DNA of 64,000 nt from Mangifera indica (GCF_011075055.1 NW_025401099.1:186001-250000), one strand, 5' to 3'. Shown: positions 25,598 through 39,648, numbered from the stretch's first letter. Translations and numbers: made by a program. Notes: generated by a model not told the origin, from the sequence alone.

Positions 25598-28500
25598 TGT
25601 AACACCCCCTTTAGAAGTACTGCCCTCCGAAGGAAAGTGTTACTTAAATTGACTACTTGAGCATTACTTTAAAAAAAATACAACATACAATTAATATATG
25701 AATAAAACTTTTATATTAATACAGTTGACAAAGGACCAAAATACCTTTTAAAAGAATAACAAATGTCAAAAAGCATCAAAAAATGTTCATAAAACCAAAA
25801 CAACAAAAAAACATGAAGTATAACTGGTGCATTTCCATCAAGACAATGCAACAACACAAACTCAATTCTGGAAATTACTGTTCATATGGCACAGTAACAA
25901 TTTGTCTTTCAATTTTAACCAATCAAATGACCTCCAAATCATACATATTATATATCAATGGAAAATGCATTCAAAGAGCTTTCTAATGGTATATAATAAC
26001 AATCATAACTCAATCAACAAAGCATTCAAAACGTGTCTCAACGTTTGCTGGCAAAAAATGGAAATTCCAAAATCATACACTGTGAACAGTATCCAAAGCA
26101 TACAACACATATTCACACCTTCACATTTTGGATTTCAAGGGTAACAAGAAAATTAACCAAGGCATAAAAGAAAGTTCCACCAACCTTGGGATCTTCCACC
26201 AGCAATTTTTCCTCCAAGATGAATTGGATAAAAGAACAAACAAAGAAAGAAAAGCTACAAAGCTTTGCTTGAAAACTTCACTATCAAAGGAGTCTAAAGT
26301 TTACAAGTGAGAAAGCCACTCTTATATACAAGAGGAAGTGGCGGCAAAATAAGCATTAATTAGACAAGTAAGTTATGCCCTTCATTTAAGCTTAGCCAAT
26401 CAAATAAACTAAGGTCATACCATATTAATGAAGAAAATAACAAAAGGGAACAATTTTTCCCTAAAAAGTGGAACTGTGTCCACCAACTAAAGTTACTTGT
26501 TTCTTTTTTAGTTGCAATTCAACTAAATGGGCTTCATGGTATCTTGGGCTCTAATTTAAGTGATGAGTGGCTACCTCATCTACTTGGGCTTCAAGGTGGG
26601 CTTGTAGTTGGCTTTTTGGACTCATTTAAGCTTCTATTTCATTAAGGCCTTGGATGCAAGTAATGAGAGTGCACCCAAAAGTAAAGTTGGGCCAAATTAG
26701 AGATGGCAAAGGTTTTTTGGACTTGCATAGAGTATTTCCCTCATTCCCTTCATTAGTTTGGGCTGAGTGGTGCATGGCTAAGAACTTAAGGGCTAAAAAT
26801 GTTGAAGTGGCTAGAGATACATCAATAACATAGTATTAGCATAAATTAAAAGAAAAGTAATTAGATATCTGGTAGATAACAAAATTGCCCTCAAGTTCTA
26901 CCCCCTCTAACCACTACCAATCCCATAGCTATCACGATCACCTATATTTGCATACATAAAAGTAAGGGGGATGAGTGGTAAAACACTTAGTAAACAAGAG
27001 ACTTTAACTAGTATATTTCTAAATTTCCAAAAATGCCTTTGACCTTAACTTTGTCATCTAGAGTTGGCATCGAACTCCTTACTGAATGATAATGGGTCCT
27101 AATAACTAAATAGGTGCTCATATCTTAAGTTAGGGTTAACTAGTCTATATATCTTATTTTCAAGTTGAACCATATCCCTGTCTAGTCACTTAGGAACCAC
27201 TCCCTCAGATTCCTATTTGATGTGATACTATTAAACTTGATAGAAACATCTGAATTTGAAAGTTATGCTATAACTAAATATTAGGTCGATTGGCTTGGAA
27301 CGAGTATAGGGATTTGACACTTTGGTCATATGAGTTCTCTCTAAATTGCCAAATCTGTTGTATTATAACAAGGCTCTACTACAAGCATCACCCTACTACA
27401 AGTCTAATGTCGGGAATAATTACTTATAGTGCCCTTTCATAATGATCCTAGAATGTCTAGCATGTTTACATCTCTTCAGTTTCCACCTAGCTAATGACTC
27501 GTGCCTCTATATACTTTAATTGATAGGCACATAAGGTATTACTATGTTCCATTAAGACTTAGTCTATCATTCAAGACAACTTTTCTTTCTCTTGCCTAGG
27601 TTCTTAATCAAATTCTCTCTCTGCCTTATGCTCATAAGTATGTGTATGCTTACACATGGGTTGTATCTAACTACTGTTCACTTTTGACTATTTTTACCAG
27701 TGGTAGTTCTTGTGTACCATTATTCATAAATACACAGGTGTGTGTCATCCTATATAGAATCGTATATCTCTGCAATTATTACTTCTCTTTCCTTTCTCAA
27801 TAAACTACTTTAAAAGGGTAATTTGGTTAATTTGCTTTTTTTTTTAGTCATAATGAAACTATGTACTAAAAGTCTACATATCCTGGGTGATTGATAATTA
27901 GTCAACTACATCCAACAATTACCAGAGTGTTGAGAAAACCTACCTAAAGTCTAGAGATAATGCACACAAGCTTGTGTCCCATACCACACGACTATGTGTT
28001 GATTCCAAAATTTGGAAACAGGCTTGGAAATGCACTCTAATTGGTTTCTATAGTTTCTTTCAAACACATATGTACTCAAGCATATAAAGTTCATTCAAAA
28101 ATCAGAAGTTAGCATCCTACAAATCCTAAAACATACCACAAACCTATTAAAGTTTTTCTCATGCAATAAATCTTGCTTTCCTACATGATTAATGCAAGTT
28201 TAATCAAGATTTCCTTTTTATAGGCATTAACAATGATCAGGAATTTCATATAATGGACATGTACTCTTATCCATATTCATATTCATGTAGAGTCAATCAT
28301 GGCATCAACAATTCTTCATATACACATTGATCTATAATGTTATTACCCTTTAATCACTTTTAAACCAAGTTCTTTATCGTCAAGACTATGCACATAATAA
28401 TATTTAAGTTTATGTAATACCAAGAATCCTAACTAATTAATAATCAATGGCAAAAACGCGATCAAAACTAAAAGCGTAGGTCCTACTTACCTTGTTCTTA

Positions 28501-28890
28501 TAAGATTGTCAAGCAAGAATAACCTTCTTTCTCTCTAGTTTTGATAATGATTAGTTTGTCGAGCAATGTCATCAAAACTTGCACCAAGAAGCTAGATGAT
28601 TAGACTCTCAATACCACTATTTTCCTAGGGTTTTTATTTGTTAGGGTTTTTAAAATTGATACCCAAAAAATGTTGTGACAAACCCTTTATAAACTAATTC
28701 TGCATTTCAGACATGGGCGTGTGTCACTTAAACTTTTAACTAAATGCTGAATCAACTTATCTGACTTATGTGGCAAGGACACACAGGCATGACCTCTCAT
28801 ACACATGGTCGTGTGCCACCCAAATACAAACTTTGATTTTTCAACTTATGCTAACATAAGCAAAAAGACTATACTACCTTTAAGACGTAG
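25598..28890 (-). mobile_element. Gypsy G2, 5' LTR with a large insertion
   Basis: It starts TGTAACACCCCC next to a degenerate PBS (GTTAGTATTAGAAC on the minus strand at 25583-25596). It aligns with the G1 LTRs outside the insertion at about 25815-26829. Palindromic motifs include ACATGGGCGTGTGTC at 28711-28725 and ACACATGGTCGTGTG at 28801-28815. The outer end merges into G3 LTR sequence at about 28890-28916; the exact boundary is not clear. Confidence 0.7.
25815..26829. mobile_element. Unidentified insertion within the G2 LTR
   Basis: The G1 LTRs have no counterpart for this stretch of about 1 kb. It has no recognizable protein domain; the frames at 25827-26144 and 26128-26310 lack known motifs. 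It looks like another LTR or non-autonomous element, but no clean terminal repeat or duplication was found. Confidence 0.45.
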
Positions 28891-28915
28891 TATTGGGCCT
28901 ATTGGGCTAACTAAC

Positions 28916-31235
28916 TATGATACCCTGAATAATACATAAAGCTGATAAACTTGGTGTTCTATTCATGAATCTCGGTGTAGTCACAACTCTATACCCTTAT
29001 GCATTGACATGGGTCATCTACAAAGGTTATTAAGGCCTAAGCTAATATTGACATATCTAATGCCTTAGTGAAATATAAAAGACCTTGTGTTTCACTACCT
29101 ATCATGCCTTGCACACATGTCATACACTCTGTTAGGCTAGTTATCTAGGACACCTTAGTCACATAAGGAATAATCTAATAGTAATCCATTCTTTTATCAC
29201 ATAAGCTAATCAAAACAGTTGTCTAAATCATCATGGAATAACCCCTACCGTAAGTAAATATGTGATGCATTTTACTAACCATGGGAGAAAATATCTAAAA
29301 AGTTATAATCCTTACCATGCACACCTAAATAAATATAGTGGCTATGCGTCTTGGCATCGAATGCATGATGCATTTCAAGGGTATCCAATCTTATTACTTT
29401 CACAAATCTTTCTACTTATACATATAGTGGGTGGTTATCTAGATGAGAAACACTTTCTTTAAATTTTCTAATTTGTGATCCATATTTGACTCAGTTAGGG
29501 TCATATGTCATCATTTATATAGTCAGACACTTTTTTTATCTTTAATTATCATAACTTATCTTGCTAAGATTTTTTATTCTCTTTCTTTCTTTTTCCTTAT
29601 CTTTACACTTAGCTTAAGCTTAAAATAGTCTTTTTCTTTTACTAAAATATCTTATGCAGGTGTCTTTTGCCCCTTCTTTCCCTTGACTTTCATTTAGTCT
29701 TACACGAATGTACTCTTAATTTACCTTTCTATGCTTCTCTTTAGACTAAACACAAAGGTATATTTGGTTAGGAACGAGTGTCTCTCTGATTTGATTCTCT
29801 TTTGTCATTCTTCCTTTTACACATTCATCCATTTTTGGAAAGTTACACACGACTCATACCATATGGCCATGTATGTCTTTCCTCAAAACAAGCACGTAAA
29901 AATTATGGAAATTCTTATTTTGTTTGAAGGACACACAAGAGTGTATAAGACCACACATGGTTGTATATTGCAAACTAGAATCATAACCTATTATTTTCCT
30001 TTATTGTTTCGGTTATCTTTCAATAATCCATTAACACAAAAGTGGTTTTATAGTACCGTTAAACAATTATTTGTCCTCTAACCATAAAACACATACAAGG
30101 CCTCATCAAACTTAAATCACAATAATATCATCATCCAAGCATGTTTTCATCTCAATCAATATATCAATCAATTTATATAACAAATTATGAGGGTTCAAAT
30201 ATATGCTAACATGATAAAATTGACTATAATCTTTCTTAAAATCATTAATAGAATACAAAAGTATTTAAACATTCATGAGCCAGTAATTCACGAGTCAGTC
30301 AATTCACAAACATGGTTTTGCACTTAATTAAACCAACAACTACATTGATTCATCAATCTCTATCTGTACCATCATTATTTGATAATAAAAAAGGCCTTTA
30401 GGAATCTAAGAATCATCATAATATTTTTACTGCAAACTAAATCATGCATTAAAAATCTTTGATCAAGCCAAGAGCCACTACTTACCCAACTTTTGAAGCT
30501 TATAAGTTCTTAGCATTGCTACAAGGATTCCAACAATCATGACCCTTTTTTTGATGATCATGATCCTCTTTTCTCTCTTTTCCCCTCTAGGTTGGATAGT
30601 TGCTAGGGTTAATTCTTCACAAAACGATCAAACCTTATGTTTAAATACAAATTCTGCCTAACCATGACACACAAGTGTGTCTTATGAGGCATATGGGCGT
30701 ATTAGGGCTAGATTCGAGTCGAGCTGAGCTCGAGCTTGGCTTGGTTCGTATATAGTTGAGCTCGAGCTTGGCTTGGTTCGCATATAGTTAAGCTCGAGCT
30801 CGTTGAGCTCATGAAAGTCAAGCTCGAACTCAGCTCAAATTCAATTTGGCTCATTTTTCGTTATTAAAATAGCGTCGTTTTAATACATATTGGTCAAAAC
30901 GACGTCGTTTTGTATCAAAATTTTTAATTAGAAAATCTGGTGAATAGCTCGAGCTCAGCTAGGGCCAGCTCATTTCAAGCTCGTCCGAGCTAAGCTTGAG
31001 CTCAAGCTCGAGCTAGCTCGGTTCGAGTCCAACCTTAGGGCGTATGCCCTTTTTTTATTAACAACTTTCATGCACTCGCATGAAATAACTTTCTTACCTT
31101 TTTCAAGTATAAACAGATGTCACTCTTGCAATGCACAATTTTTCCACTATAACTCCATTTAAATGACACTCCAAATATAATTCTAAATATAAAGAAAAGA
31201 CTAAAATACCCTCAAGCTTACTTATAGATGTTACA
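28916..31235 (-). mobile_element. Gypsy G3, 3' LTR (outer part missing)
   Basis: It ends CTTATAGATGTTACA followed by TTTCTCCCTTTT, whose complement is a polypurine tract. It matches the G3 5' LTR closely, for example 29505-29720 with 34980-35190. The outer 0.4 kb present in the 5' LTR is missing. The open frames at 29262-29462 and 29731-30081 fall inside it and have no known domain. Confidence 0.8.
30703..31037. mobile_element. hAT-like MITE with GAGCTC-rich arms
   Basis: The 335-bp insertion begins TAGGGCTAGATTCGAGTCGA and ends with a near inverse (GTTCGAGTCCAACCTTA). It is flanked by the perfect 8-bp repeat GGGCGTAT at 30695-30702 and 31038-31045. The G3 5' LTR shows the uninterrupted site near 36175-36190. 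Both arms are packed with GAGCTCGAGC-type repeats. The centre holds AAAACGACGTCGTTTT, a self-complementary stretch. The 8-bp duplication fits the hAT superfamily. Confidence 0.88.
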
Positions 31236-34200
31236 TTTCTCCCTTTTAAAATGAATTTTGTCCTCGTAATCAAAAAGTTATGGGAACCTCTTTCTCATGT
31301 CTTTCTTGTGCTCTTATATGGTCTCCTCAAGCAAATAGTTCCTCTAATATCTCAAATGGTCTCACTAACCTTTATGTTAACATGTTTTTTCTATTGAAAC
31401 TCATAATATGCTTGCAGAGGCTACTCTTAACTCACTCCATACTTAAGATCTTAGTTCTTCTTATCAACATGTTTTTTATGATGGTCTTAAGTTTCTTCAT
31501 CCTTTCTCTGATTTGTCTAACATCATTTATAACCGTTAGTTCAACCCTGGTCCTTATGTTTGTGTTAAGGCATCTCTCTCACATATCTTATCCATATGCA
31601 GAGGTGATTAGCACTTTCAACCTTAAAGTGCCTCATATAGAGCCATTAATATGGTTACCTAGTGGCTAAGCTATGTTAAAAACTAAACTCGTACCAAGGA
31701 CCTCTATATACTAAGCAAAAACTGAGATAAACATGATATCTCGATCTAATACTGTTGTCTTGAGTACCCTATCAATCCTAACTTTCTCCTTAACATACAT
31801 CTGACCTAATTTATATGTACTCATAGTATCCTTTATTGTAATGAAGTGTGTTAACTTCATCAATCAATTAACTATGACCTACAAAGCATTGTATCCTACT
31901 CTAAGCCTTAGTAATCCTATCACAAAGTCTATTAAGATATGTTCTCATTTCCACTCTAGAATACTAAGAGGTTATACCAATTTTGATGTATAGCCTTAAC
32001 GTATTGACACTCTAGGCATTTGGCCACAAAATCGATTATATCTTTCTTCATACCTAACTACCAAGAATGATCTTTTCATATCTTGATACATCTTCACACT
32101 TTCAGGTTGGCAATGTAAAGGGAATTATGCACTTACTGAAGATCTTATCCTTTAAACTCTTGTTTTAGGGAACTCATACTCAGCTTTGGAATTTTAGAAT
32201 GCCCTTTATAACACTAAAATTTAGCTCAGTACCCTTGGTAACTCTCTACCTATTTTGGACATACCAATCAACTAATACATGGGCCACATAGATCTTATCC
32301 AGAAGGGTTGATTGAATCAATAGGCCTATCAACTACCTTGTGATTATCTCTATCTACTTTATCATCAATTTTTAATACAATTCTCGATGAGTGGTAATCT
32401 GTAATAGAACTACTTTTTTGCTTAGAGCATCAGTAGCTATGTTGGCCTTACTTAATCTTACACTTATAATCTTTTGCTAACTCTAACCACTGTCTTTGCC
32501 TCATATTGAGTGGTATCTGATCTTACACTTATAATCTTTTGCTAACTTCAACCACCATTTTTGCCCCATATTAAGTTCTTTTTAGAAAAAATAAATATTT
32601 GGGGCTCTTAAGATATGTGTATATATTACTCTTGACCCTATATAAATAATATTTCCATATCTTTAATAAAAACACGACTGCTGCCAACTCAAGGTCTTGT
32701 GTCAGGTACCAAGTCTCATATCCTTTTAACTATCTAGAGGCATATTTTATAACTTCACCTTTTTCGTTATCTTAGGCCTCTACCACTCTAATACGACCTT
32801 TATTTTGTTGAGTTTATTAATATCCCATCTACTAAGACTATATGTCTAAGAAAGCCACTCTGTCTAGCTGGAACTCGCACTTGGAAAACTTGACATACAA
32901 GTACTTTTCTCTTAACCTTTACAACACAAACCTTATATGTTATGTATGCTACTCTTGAGTTTTGGAATACATTAGGATGTCATTGATGAAAACTACAATG
33001 AACTTGTCTAGGTAATCTTGAAACATCCCGTCCAACAACTCTTGCAACTGTTGTTTTAACTATCAAGGTTTTGCTATTGTTATTCTCTATAGTGTCTTTG
33101 AGATTGGCATTATCCCTAAAGGTAACTCTATGTCGAACTCTACTTTTTTTTTAGTGTTAACTAGGAAACTATCAAGGGAGGCATCTAGTAATTTTTACAC
33201 CACTAGAGTAATCTTTATACCTGGGACATCTCATAAATCTTATTTACTATATATACCAAAATCTTGTACAACCTATACTTAATATCTTTCTAGCTTTAGC
33301 ACTACTAATTATAAAGTTAAGCACTTGGCCCTCTCCAAATGAGAATTCATTTTTATTGTCTTGATTGAATCAAACTTTCTTCTTTTTGTCATCTAGGTCT
33401 TCCCCAAAGTTATGACAAACAAGAGGATCATCATACCTTAATTGATCCTATGTTTCTTGCATGTCCAACTCTTCTTATTACCTTTGAATGGGAATGACTT
33501 CTTACTCTTACTATATCTCTGTTATTACCTTTTATGGTTATCATCTGATTTTACCCTCATAACTAAGGTTGTTGGTTAGGCTGATCTGATGTACCTTGCT
33601 TTTTAGCCATCTTTAACCTCATGGCTTTTAACCTTTGTGCTTTTCTTAGAGCCTCTGAATAGATACTAGGGGCATGTTCTCGCATCATGACATCATTGGT
33701 TTTGTTTGACTTGAGGTCACTTATAAAAGTTTTTATTTTGCCCTTATTTGTGCTAACTACTTAATAGGCATACTTGGTTAGGGCATTCAATTTGGTGGAA
33801 AACTCATTTACTATCATGTTGCTCTATTTCAACTGGGGATCTCTACTTTTCCTTACCCATTTTATCTTGTTAAGGTGATAACTTAACCACCTGGGCTACT
33901 CTGTCACTAGTGAGGCCTAAATTGGATGCCTAACACTTTCTAATGCCATTTGTTCATTCCAGCAACCTCTTATACGATTCTCATATCACTGCCTACCCAT
34001 TGACAATACTATTGACGCACCTAAGGCTTGTCCCGGAGTTTTTATTTGGCTTCTCTTTTGATTAGGGACCTCTGAAACATCACTAGTCAGCCTTCTAGAT
34101 CTCTTTATCTTAAACGAAAATCATCACTCAAGAAAATGTACTACTTAATATAGTTATAAAATCATTGCAACAATAAGTAAACAAAAGTGGTCAATGTTGT

Positions 34201-34299
34201 ATAAGGGGTTATTTTCTAACTTGCTTACATATGCACTTTTTAGACATATTAGAACTTTACACCTTTTTGGGTTTTAAAATCACGCTCTAATACCATAAA
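31236..34299 (-). pseudogene. Gypsy G3 internal region (highly decayed gag-pol)
   Basis: At about 3.1 kb the internal region is well short of the 4.5-5 kb usual for gypsy gag-pol. The RT box reads KFIVVFINDI on the minus strand at about 32970-33000, so the second catalytic Asp pair is broken (FIND). Sequence to the left resembles RNase H and integrase; gag and zinc-knuckle-like sequence lies at about 33400-34100. A PBS-like GGTATTAGAGCGTG (minus) lies at 34280-34293. The 31280-31669 open frame is antisense to pol and is not a gene. Confidence 0.75.
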
Positions 34300-36381
34300 T
34301 GTAACAACCCTTTCCAAGAACATACGCTTACATAGAATATGGCCCGAAGAAACGTGCACTACTTGATTTCTTAATTAAAGGCAATGGAATTTAAGAGCAT
34401 GTAATTAATTAACTTTTAATTAAACACATGTAAAAGGGTGTCAATTGGATAAATACTTTAAATGCAATAAAACCTTTCATTATTACAAAATAATGTCTAA
34501 AAGTAACTGAGAATCTTTGTAGTACATAAATGGAAATAAAAACACATGGGATAATTTCTAAAAAATGACGATTTTGTACATCATCCTCATGCAACAGCTC
34601 GGCTAGACTGTTGGTTCCCCTCCATGCCCTACTAGTCGCCTCTACCTACAAAACCATAAAAAGGAACGCATGAGTTAAAACACTCAGTAAACTAGTGAGA
34701 CCTTGGTACTCTTCACAAAGCATAGACTTGAAATCTTAGCATTCCATCATTAAATATATTTATGGTTGAAGCGAATGATTTTCAACTCTTTACTTTACCT
34801 ATCTGTTTATTCTCGGTATCCTCATGCTCTATATACATAAGTAATCTCAAACAAACTAGTAAGACCTAAGCTGATCTCGACATCTTTGATGCCCTAATGA
34901 AAACAAATGACACATTGCATGTTTATTGAACATTGTGCACTTTTCTAATTTTTGACCCAGATATGATTTGGTTAAGGTCATGTGTCGTCATTTATATAGT
35001 CAGACACCTTTTTTATCTCTAACTATCTTAACTTATCTTGTTAAGATATTTTCTTCTCTTCTTTTTTTCTTCCTTATCCTTACACTTAACTTAGAGGTAA
35101 AATAGTTTTTTTCTTTTACTAAAATATCTTACGTAGACGTCTTTTACCTCTTATTTCCTTTAACCTTCACTTAGTCTTACACGGGTGTACTCTTAATTTA
35201 CCTTATTATGCTTATCCTTGGATTAAACATAAGAGTTTACTTGGTAAGGAATGAGCGTCTCTCTAATTTAATTTTATTTTGTCATTCTTCCTTCTACACG
35301 TTCGTCTACTTTTGGAAAGTCACACATAGGCATATGTCTCATACCATATAGTTGTGTATGTCTTTCCTCAAAATGAATGCACAGAAATTGAAAAATTTCC
35401 TATTTTGCTTGAAAGACATATGAGCATGTATGAGACCATACACGGTCATGTGTCACGATTTAGAATTATAACCTATCTTTTCCTTACATTGTTTTAGTTA
35501 TCTTTTGGCGATCCATTAACACAAAAGTGGCTTTATAGTACCCTCAAACAATTATTCATACTTCCCTCTAACCTAAAAACAGAAACAAGGCCTCATCAAA
35601 CTTAAATCACAATAGTTCGCCATCCAATCCTGTTTTTATCTCAATCAATTTATATAACAAACTAAGAAGGTTCACATATATGCCAATATAGTTTAGTTCA
35701 TTATAATCTTTCTTAGAATCATTAGAAGAATATAAAAACATTTAAACATTTATGAGGCAATAATTTACAAGTTAGTCAATTCATAAACATGGTTAAACAC
35801 CAAACTAAACCAACCACTACATTGATTCATCAATCTCCGTTCATACCATCAACAAAACATCATTATTTAATCATCAAAAATGCCTTTAGGAATCTAAGAA
35901 TCATCATAATATTTTTATAGCAAACTAACTCATGCTTTAAAAATCTTTAATCAAGCTAAAAGCCTTTACTAACCTAACTTCTGAAACTTGCAAGTTCTTA
36001 GCATTGCTACAGGGATTCCAATGACTGTGGGCTCCTTTCCAATAACCGTGATCCTCTTCTCTCTTTTTTCCCTTAGGGTTAGGTGGCTGTTAGGGTTAAT
36101 ACCTCATAAAACAATCAAACTTTGCGTTTAAACACAAATCTTACCTAGCCACGACATATAAGCATGTGTCATAAGGCATATAGGCCTGTGCTCCTTTTTA
36201 ATTAACATCTTTCATGCATTCATGTGAAATCACTTTCTTACCTTTTCCAGGTACAAATGGACGTTACTCTTGCAATGCACGATTGTTTCCGCTATAAATC
36301 CATTTTAAATAGCACTCCAAAAATAATTATGAATATAAAGAAAAGACTAAAATGTCTTTAGGCTTACTTATGGGTGTTACA
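34300..36381 (-). mobile_element. Gypsy G3, 5' LTR
   Basis: The 2,082-bp LTR has the ends TGTAACAACCC and GGGTGTTACA. It is immediately followed on the left by the PBS and matches the 3' LTR. Palindrome-like motifs (ACACGGTCATGTGTC at about 35440-35454) recur. The open frame at 34409-34594 is not supported. Confidence 0.85.
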
Positions 36382-36830
36382 CAATTCTAGTCCAAGGGAA
36401 ATAAGAAAGACTGGAAGAGCAACGAGAAGCAGAGAGAGCTTGAGATTATAACTTGTTAGAGGTGTGGTAGGCTTCACAAAGGAAAGTGTATGATTAGGTA
36501 AATAGTTTGCTACAAGTGTCGTTAGCTAGGACACATGGGTAGATCCTATCCTAGGGCTCTAGTCTAACTTAATCAACTAGTAGGAAGAACCACTGCTAGA
36601 ATGTATACCATCACCCAATAGCTAGCATTGGCTGATCTAGTAATAGTCATTAGTTAGATTTCTTACTTTGGCACTCTTATTTACATTTTGATTGATTGTG
36701 ATGCTACTCATTGTTTTGGAGTACAACTAGTTAGGGTGGCTCAAAAAGTCTAGATAAAGTTACCTGATAGTGGATCAGTAATAAGTGATAAAATGGTGAT
36801 AGGACAAATAATAGAGATTTTGCAACATGT
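36382..36830 (+). pseudogene. Gypsy gag zinc knuckle and protease fragment, plus strand
   Basis: Plus-strand translation gives RCGRLHKGKCM, then CYKCR and LGHMGRSYP, a double zinc-knuckle region like that of gypsy gag. ALADLVIVIS and YILIDCDATHCFG follow, the start of the protease, where the conserved Gly after D-C is Asp. It is the only plus-strand gypsy coding scrap in this area, so G3 probably inserted into an older plus-strand element. Confidence 0.75.
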
Positions 36831-39632
36831 TAGCTGATATTTATGAAAATAAAACCTATACATACATTCTACAAAGTAAAATAAATATGCTAGTACACAA
36901 TCATAACTAATGTCAAGCCCCTTGAGCTAAAAGGGGTTTGACTGGTCAACTAAGGTTAGTCTTCATTTTTTTAGTCTTGCATTTATCCTTCATCTTCAAC
37001 CTTTGATGATTACATGACCTTGTTTCCTAGTTACAATTTTATATGAAAATAAAATTTAAACATAATCTAGAAGAAGAATAAAAAAAAAAGGCAACGTGCA
37101 AACCATATTTAATAAAAAGATTACAACCCAAAAAAATAAAAACATCAAACACATAAGTCTATTGGCTATGTACTAAACTCCATGCATACATACATTCATA
37201 CATATACATTCAAAATAAAAATAAAAAATTTTTAATTATTATTTACCAAGTGTCAAATTATTTTTTTCCCTAAAATTTTGCACAATTGTAATTCAAATGC
37301 AAAGAATAAAAAAAAATCTCAATTTAGTCTCAATTCATCAAAATAAGACCATATTGAAATTTTCCTTACCTCAGCTGAACGTGTATATGGGTAGCTAGTT
37401 GTGCTTCTAAAATTTCACAAATGTGCATGGCTTAGTACTGCCCACGCATAGCTAAAATTCCACAAAGCACAACTTAGGCACGAGGAGAGTCAAATCGTGC
37501 TCCTCTATGGATTTTCAAGCATGCTAAGGATGGTGTTACCTATTCCACCATGAACCTATATCAGACACCAACCATGCATAGCTTAGTGTGGAGGATCATG
37601 CCTTGTTAGGGGTTAATCTTAGTTTATGTCTGGATACTACTAATTTGGTTGAGAGCTTATGGATCAAAAGTATATAGGTGTTGGTTTTGACTTTAAGACA
37701 TTGGATTATTTGGTGATAATCCTGGTGCATATAAGGTGGTTAGAATTCTAGAACAAACTAGGTTTACCTAGTAGGATTAAATCAGTTTAGTTTGACTTTT
37801 ACTTGACCATGAACGAGTGGTCATGTGACATAAATAACCATTCATGTTAAGTAAAGAGGAACGACTGTGCCTATGATTTATACATGACTGTTCTTAGTGT
37901 TCTCTATATATATGAACATTATTTCAAAATTTAGAAACATATTCTACAAACCTTAACCATCATGCACAACTCCCAATGCAGACATGCTCTATTCACAGAG
38001 CCCTAGTAGCCTCTAGTGAATAGTTCTAATCTATCAAAGTTTGTGCTTCATGTGAATACCAAGACATTGCCTCATTGTGGGTTGGATAGTGATCTTATAG
38101 CCATATAAAGAATTTGGAGTTGTCGAGCGCAAGTATGATATTCTCAAACACCCTATGTTTGCTAAATAACAAGTTCATGTAATTATTCACTAAAACATGA
38201 TTCTTGGTAGGGCTTTTAGGTTTCTCTTTGAAATTTTGTTTTATATTTTGTTACCTTGCCTATATATGAAAATCAGAAAACCCAACAGGATAAAGGTGCC
38301 AATTATTAATCTTTGAGTTAATATTATTTGAGGGATTTTTATTATTTGTGTCTCACCAATTTTAGTTCGCATGTGATGTGTTATTTTGCAAAAGAAATAA
38401 AACCCTAAACATGTATTCTACAATGTAAAATAAACATGTTGATATACAACTTATCTAATGTCAATCCCCTTGAGCCATGAGGGGTTAACTGGTTAACCTA
38501 AGTACTGCTCTTCGTGTCTTCAATGGCTTTTCCTTCATCTTTATTCTTCAAGTGTACAATGTTGTCTCCTAGTTACAAATTTTCTAATAAAAGAAAACAA
38601 AAACTAACCTAATTTTACATTTGATAAAATTAGAAACCTAAAGTTACATTTGAGGGGAGTTAGATGAGAAAAGAAATACACTAGAATAATAGGAAGGCAG
38701 AATGTGCAAGTCTTATTTAAAAATTTTAATTACAGCTATTCATTCCCAAACAAAATTTTAAAGCATTCATAGGTCTTTTGTTGTGTACCAGGCACCATGC
38801 ATACATATATTCATTATAATCAAAATTAAATTTAATTATTTAGTCAAGTGTTAGAATATCTTTTAGTCTCTCAAATTTTGCATAATTGTAATTCAACCCT
38901 AAAGAACTAGAAATTTATAGTTTGGTCTTCATTCTTCAAAATAGGATTAAAACTATAATTTCTACCTTGAAAAGGCATGTAGGTCTTTATGGTCACTTGT
39001 TTATTGTCATATATCTAAAATTCGATGAAATTCCAAAGCCATGAATGTCGAACTAAACATCCATGTGAACGAGTAAAATTTTCACTAATGAACAGGCATT
39101 CATGTTAGATGAATAGACGTCCATTTGTGAAATGTTTCATAGGCAGGGAGATTTTGTGCTTGTTATACTGGAAAATTATATTGATGAACAATAGTGTGTT
39201 GCCGCTTGCATGCTCATTCACAGTGTGTTTTCTAGTTTCTACTTTGAAGTAGTCACTAGTAAACTTTCTTGAATATGGCATGCCTTTGTTAGGATGAAAC
39301 AATATGACATGAATACCTATCTTACACCTGTAGCAACCCTTGAAATATGTAATAATACATATCAAAGGCAAATTCGTGTAACAATGTGAAGCCTTTAGCA
39401 TTCAACTAAATTCTCACACCTACATACCAAAAAATTTTACAAACAAAATTTTATGAATTAAAACTCAACAATCCAACACCAAATTTACGTTGTACAATTA
39501 TCAACTAATATGCTATAACACAAATGCAAATCAATTATACAGATTATATATGACTGATATTAAAACATACATGTAGCAACATATATCAACAATCAATCAA
39601 ACATGTATAATTTTTTGTTTGTTCCCTAAATG
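36831..39632. repeat. Mosaic of LTR fragments
   Basis: Two related blocks, 36831-37600 and 38370-39632, share many stretches (for example CCCCTTGAGC at 36938 and 38466, and CACCATGCATACATA-like sequence near 37180 and 38800). They appear to be copies of one LTR family. Between them, 37980-38295 is the plus-orientation 3' part of the copia LTR at 39649-41165 (shared CTATTCACAGAGCCCTAGTA). No coding domain is seen. The minus frame at 39105-39401 has no known motif. I cannot set exact element borders. Confidence 0.6.
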
Positions 39633-39648
39633 TAGGCTCAGATACCAT
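39633..39648 (-). other. Primer-binding site of a copia element
   Basis: The minus strand reads ATGGTATCTGAGCC, one base from the standard TGGTATCAGAGCC complementary to initiator tRNA-Met. It directly abuts the LTR that starts at 39649. Confidence 0.8.

Noticed and set aside
31280..31669. 129-residue hydrophobic frame that looks like a membrane protein
   Set aside because: It is antisense to decayed gypsy integrase; T-rich antisense sequence gives hydrophobic translations.
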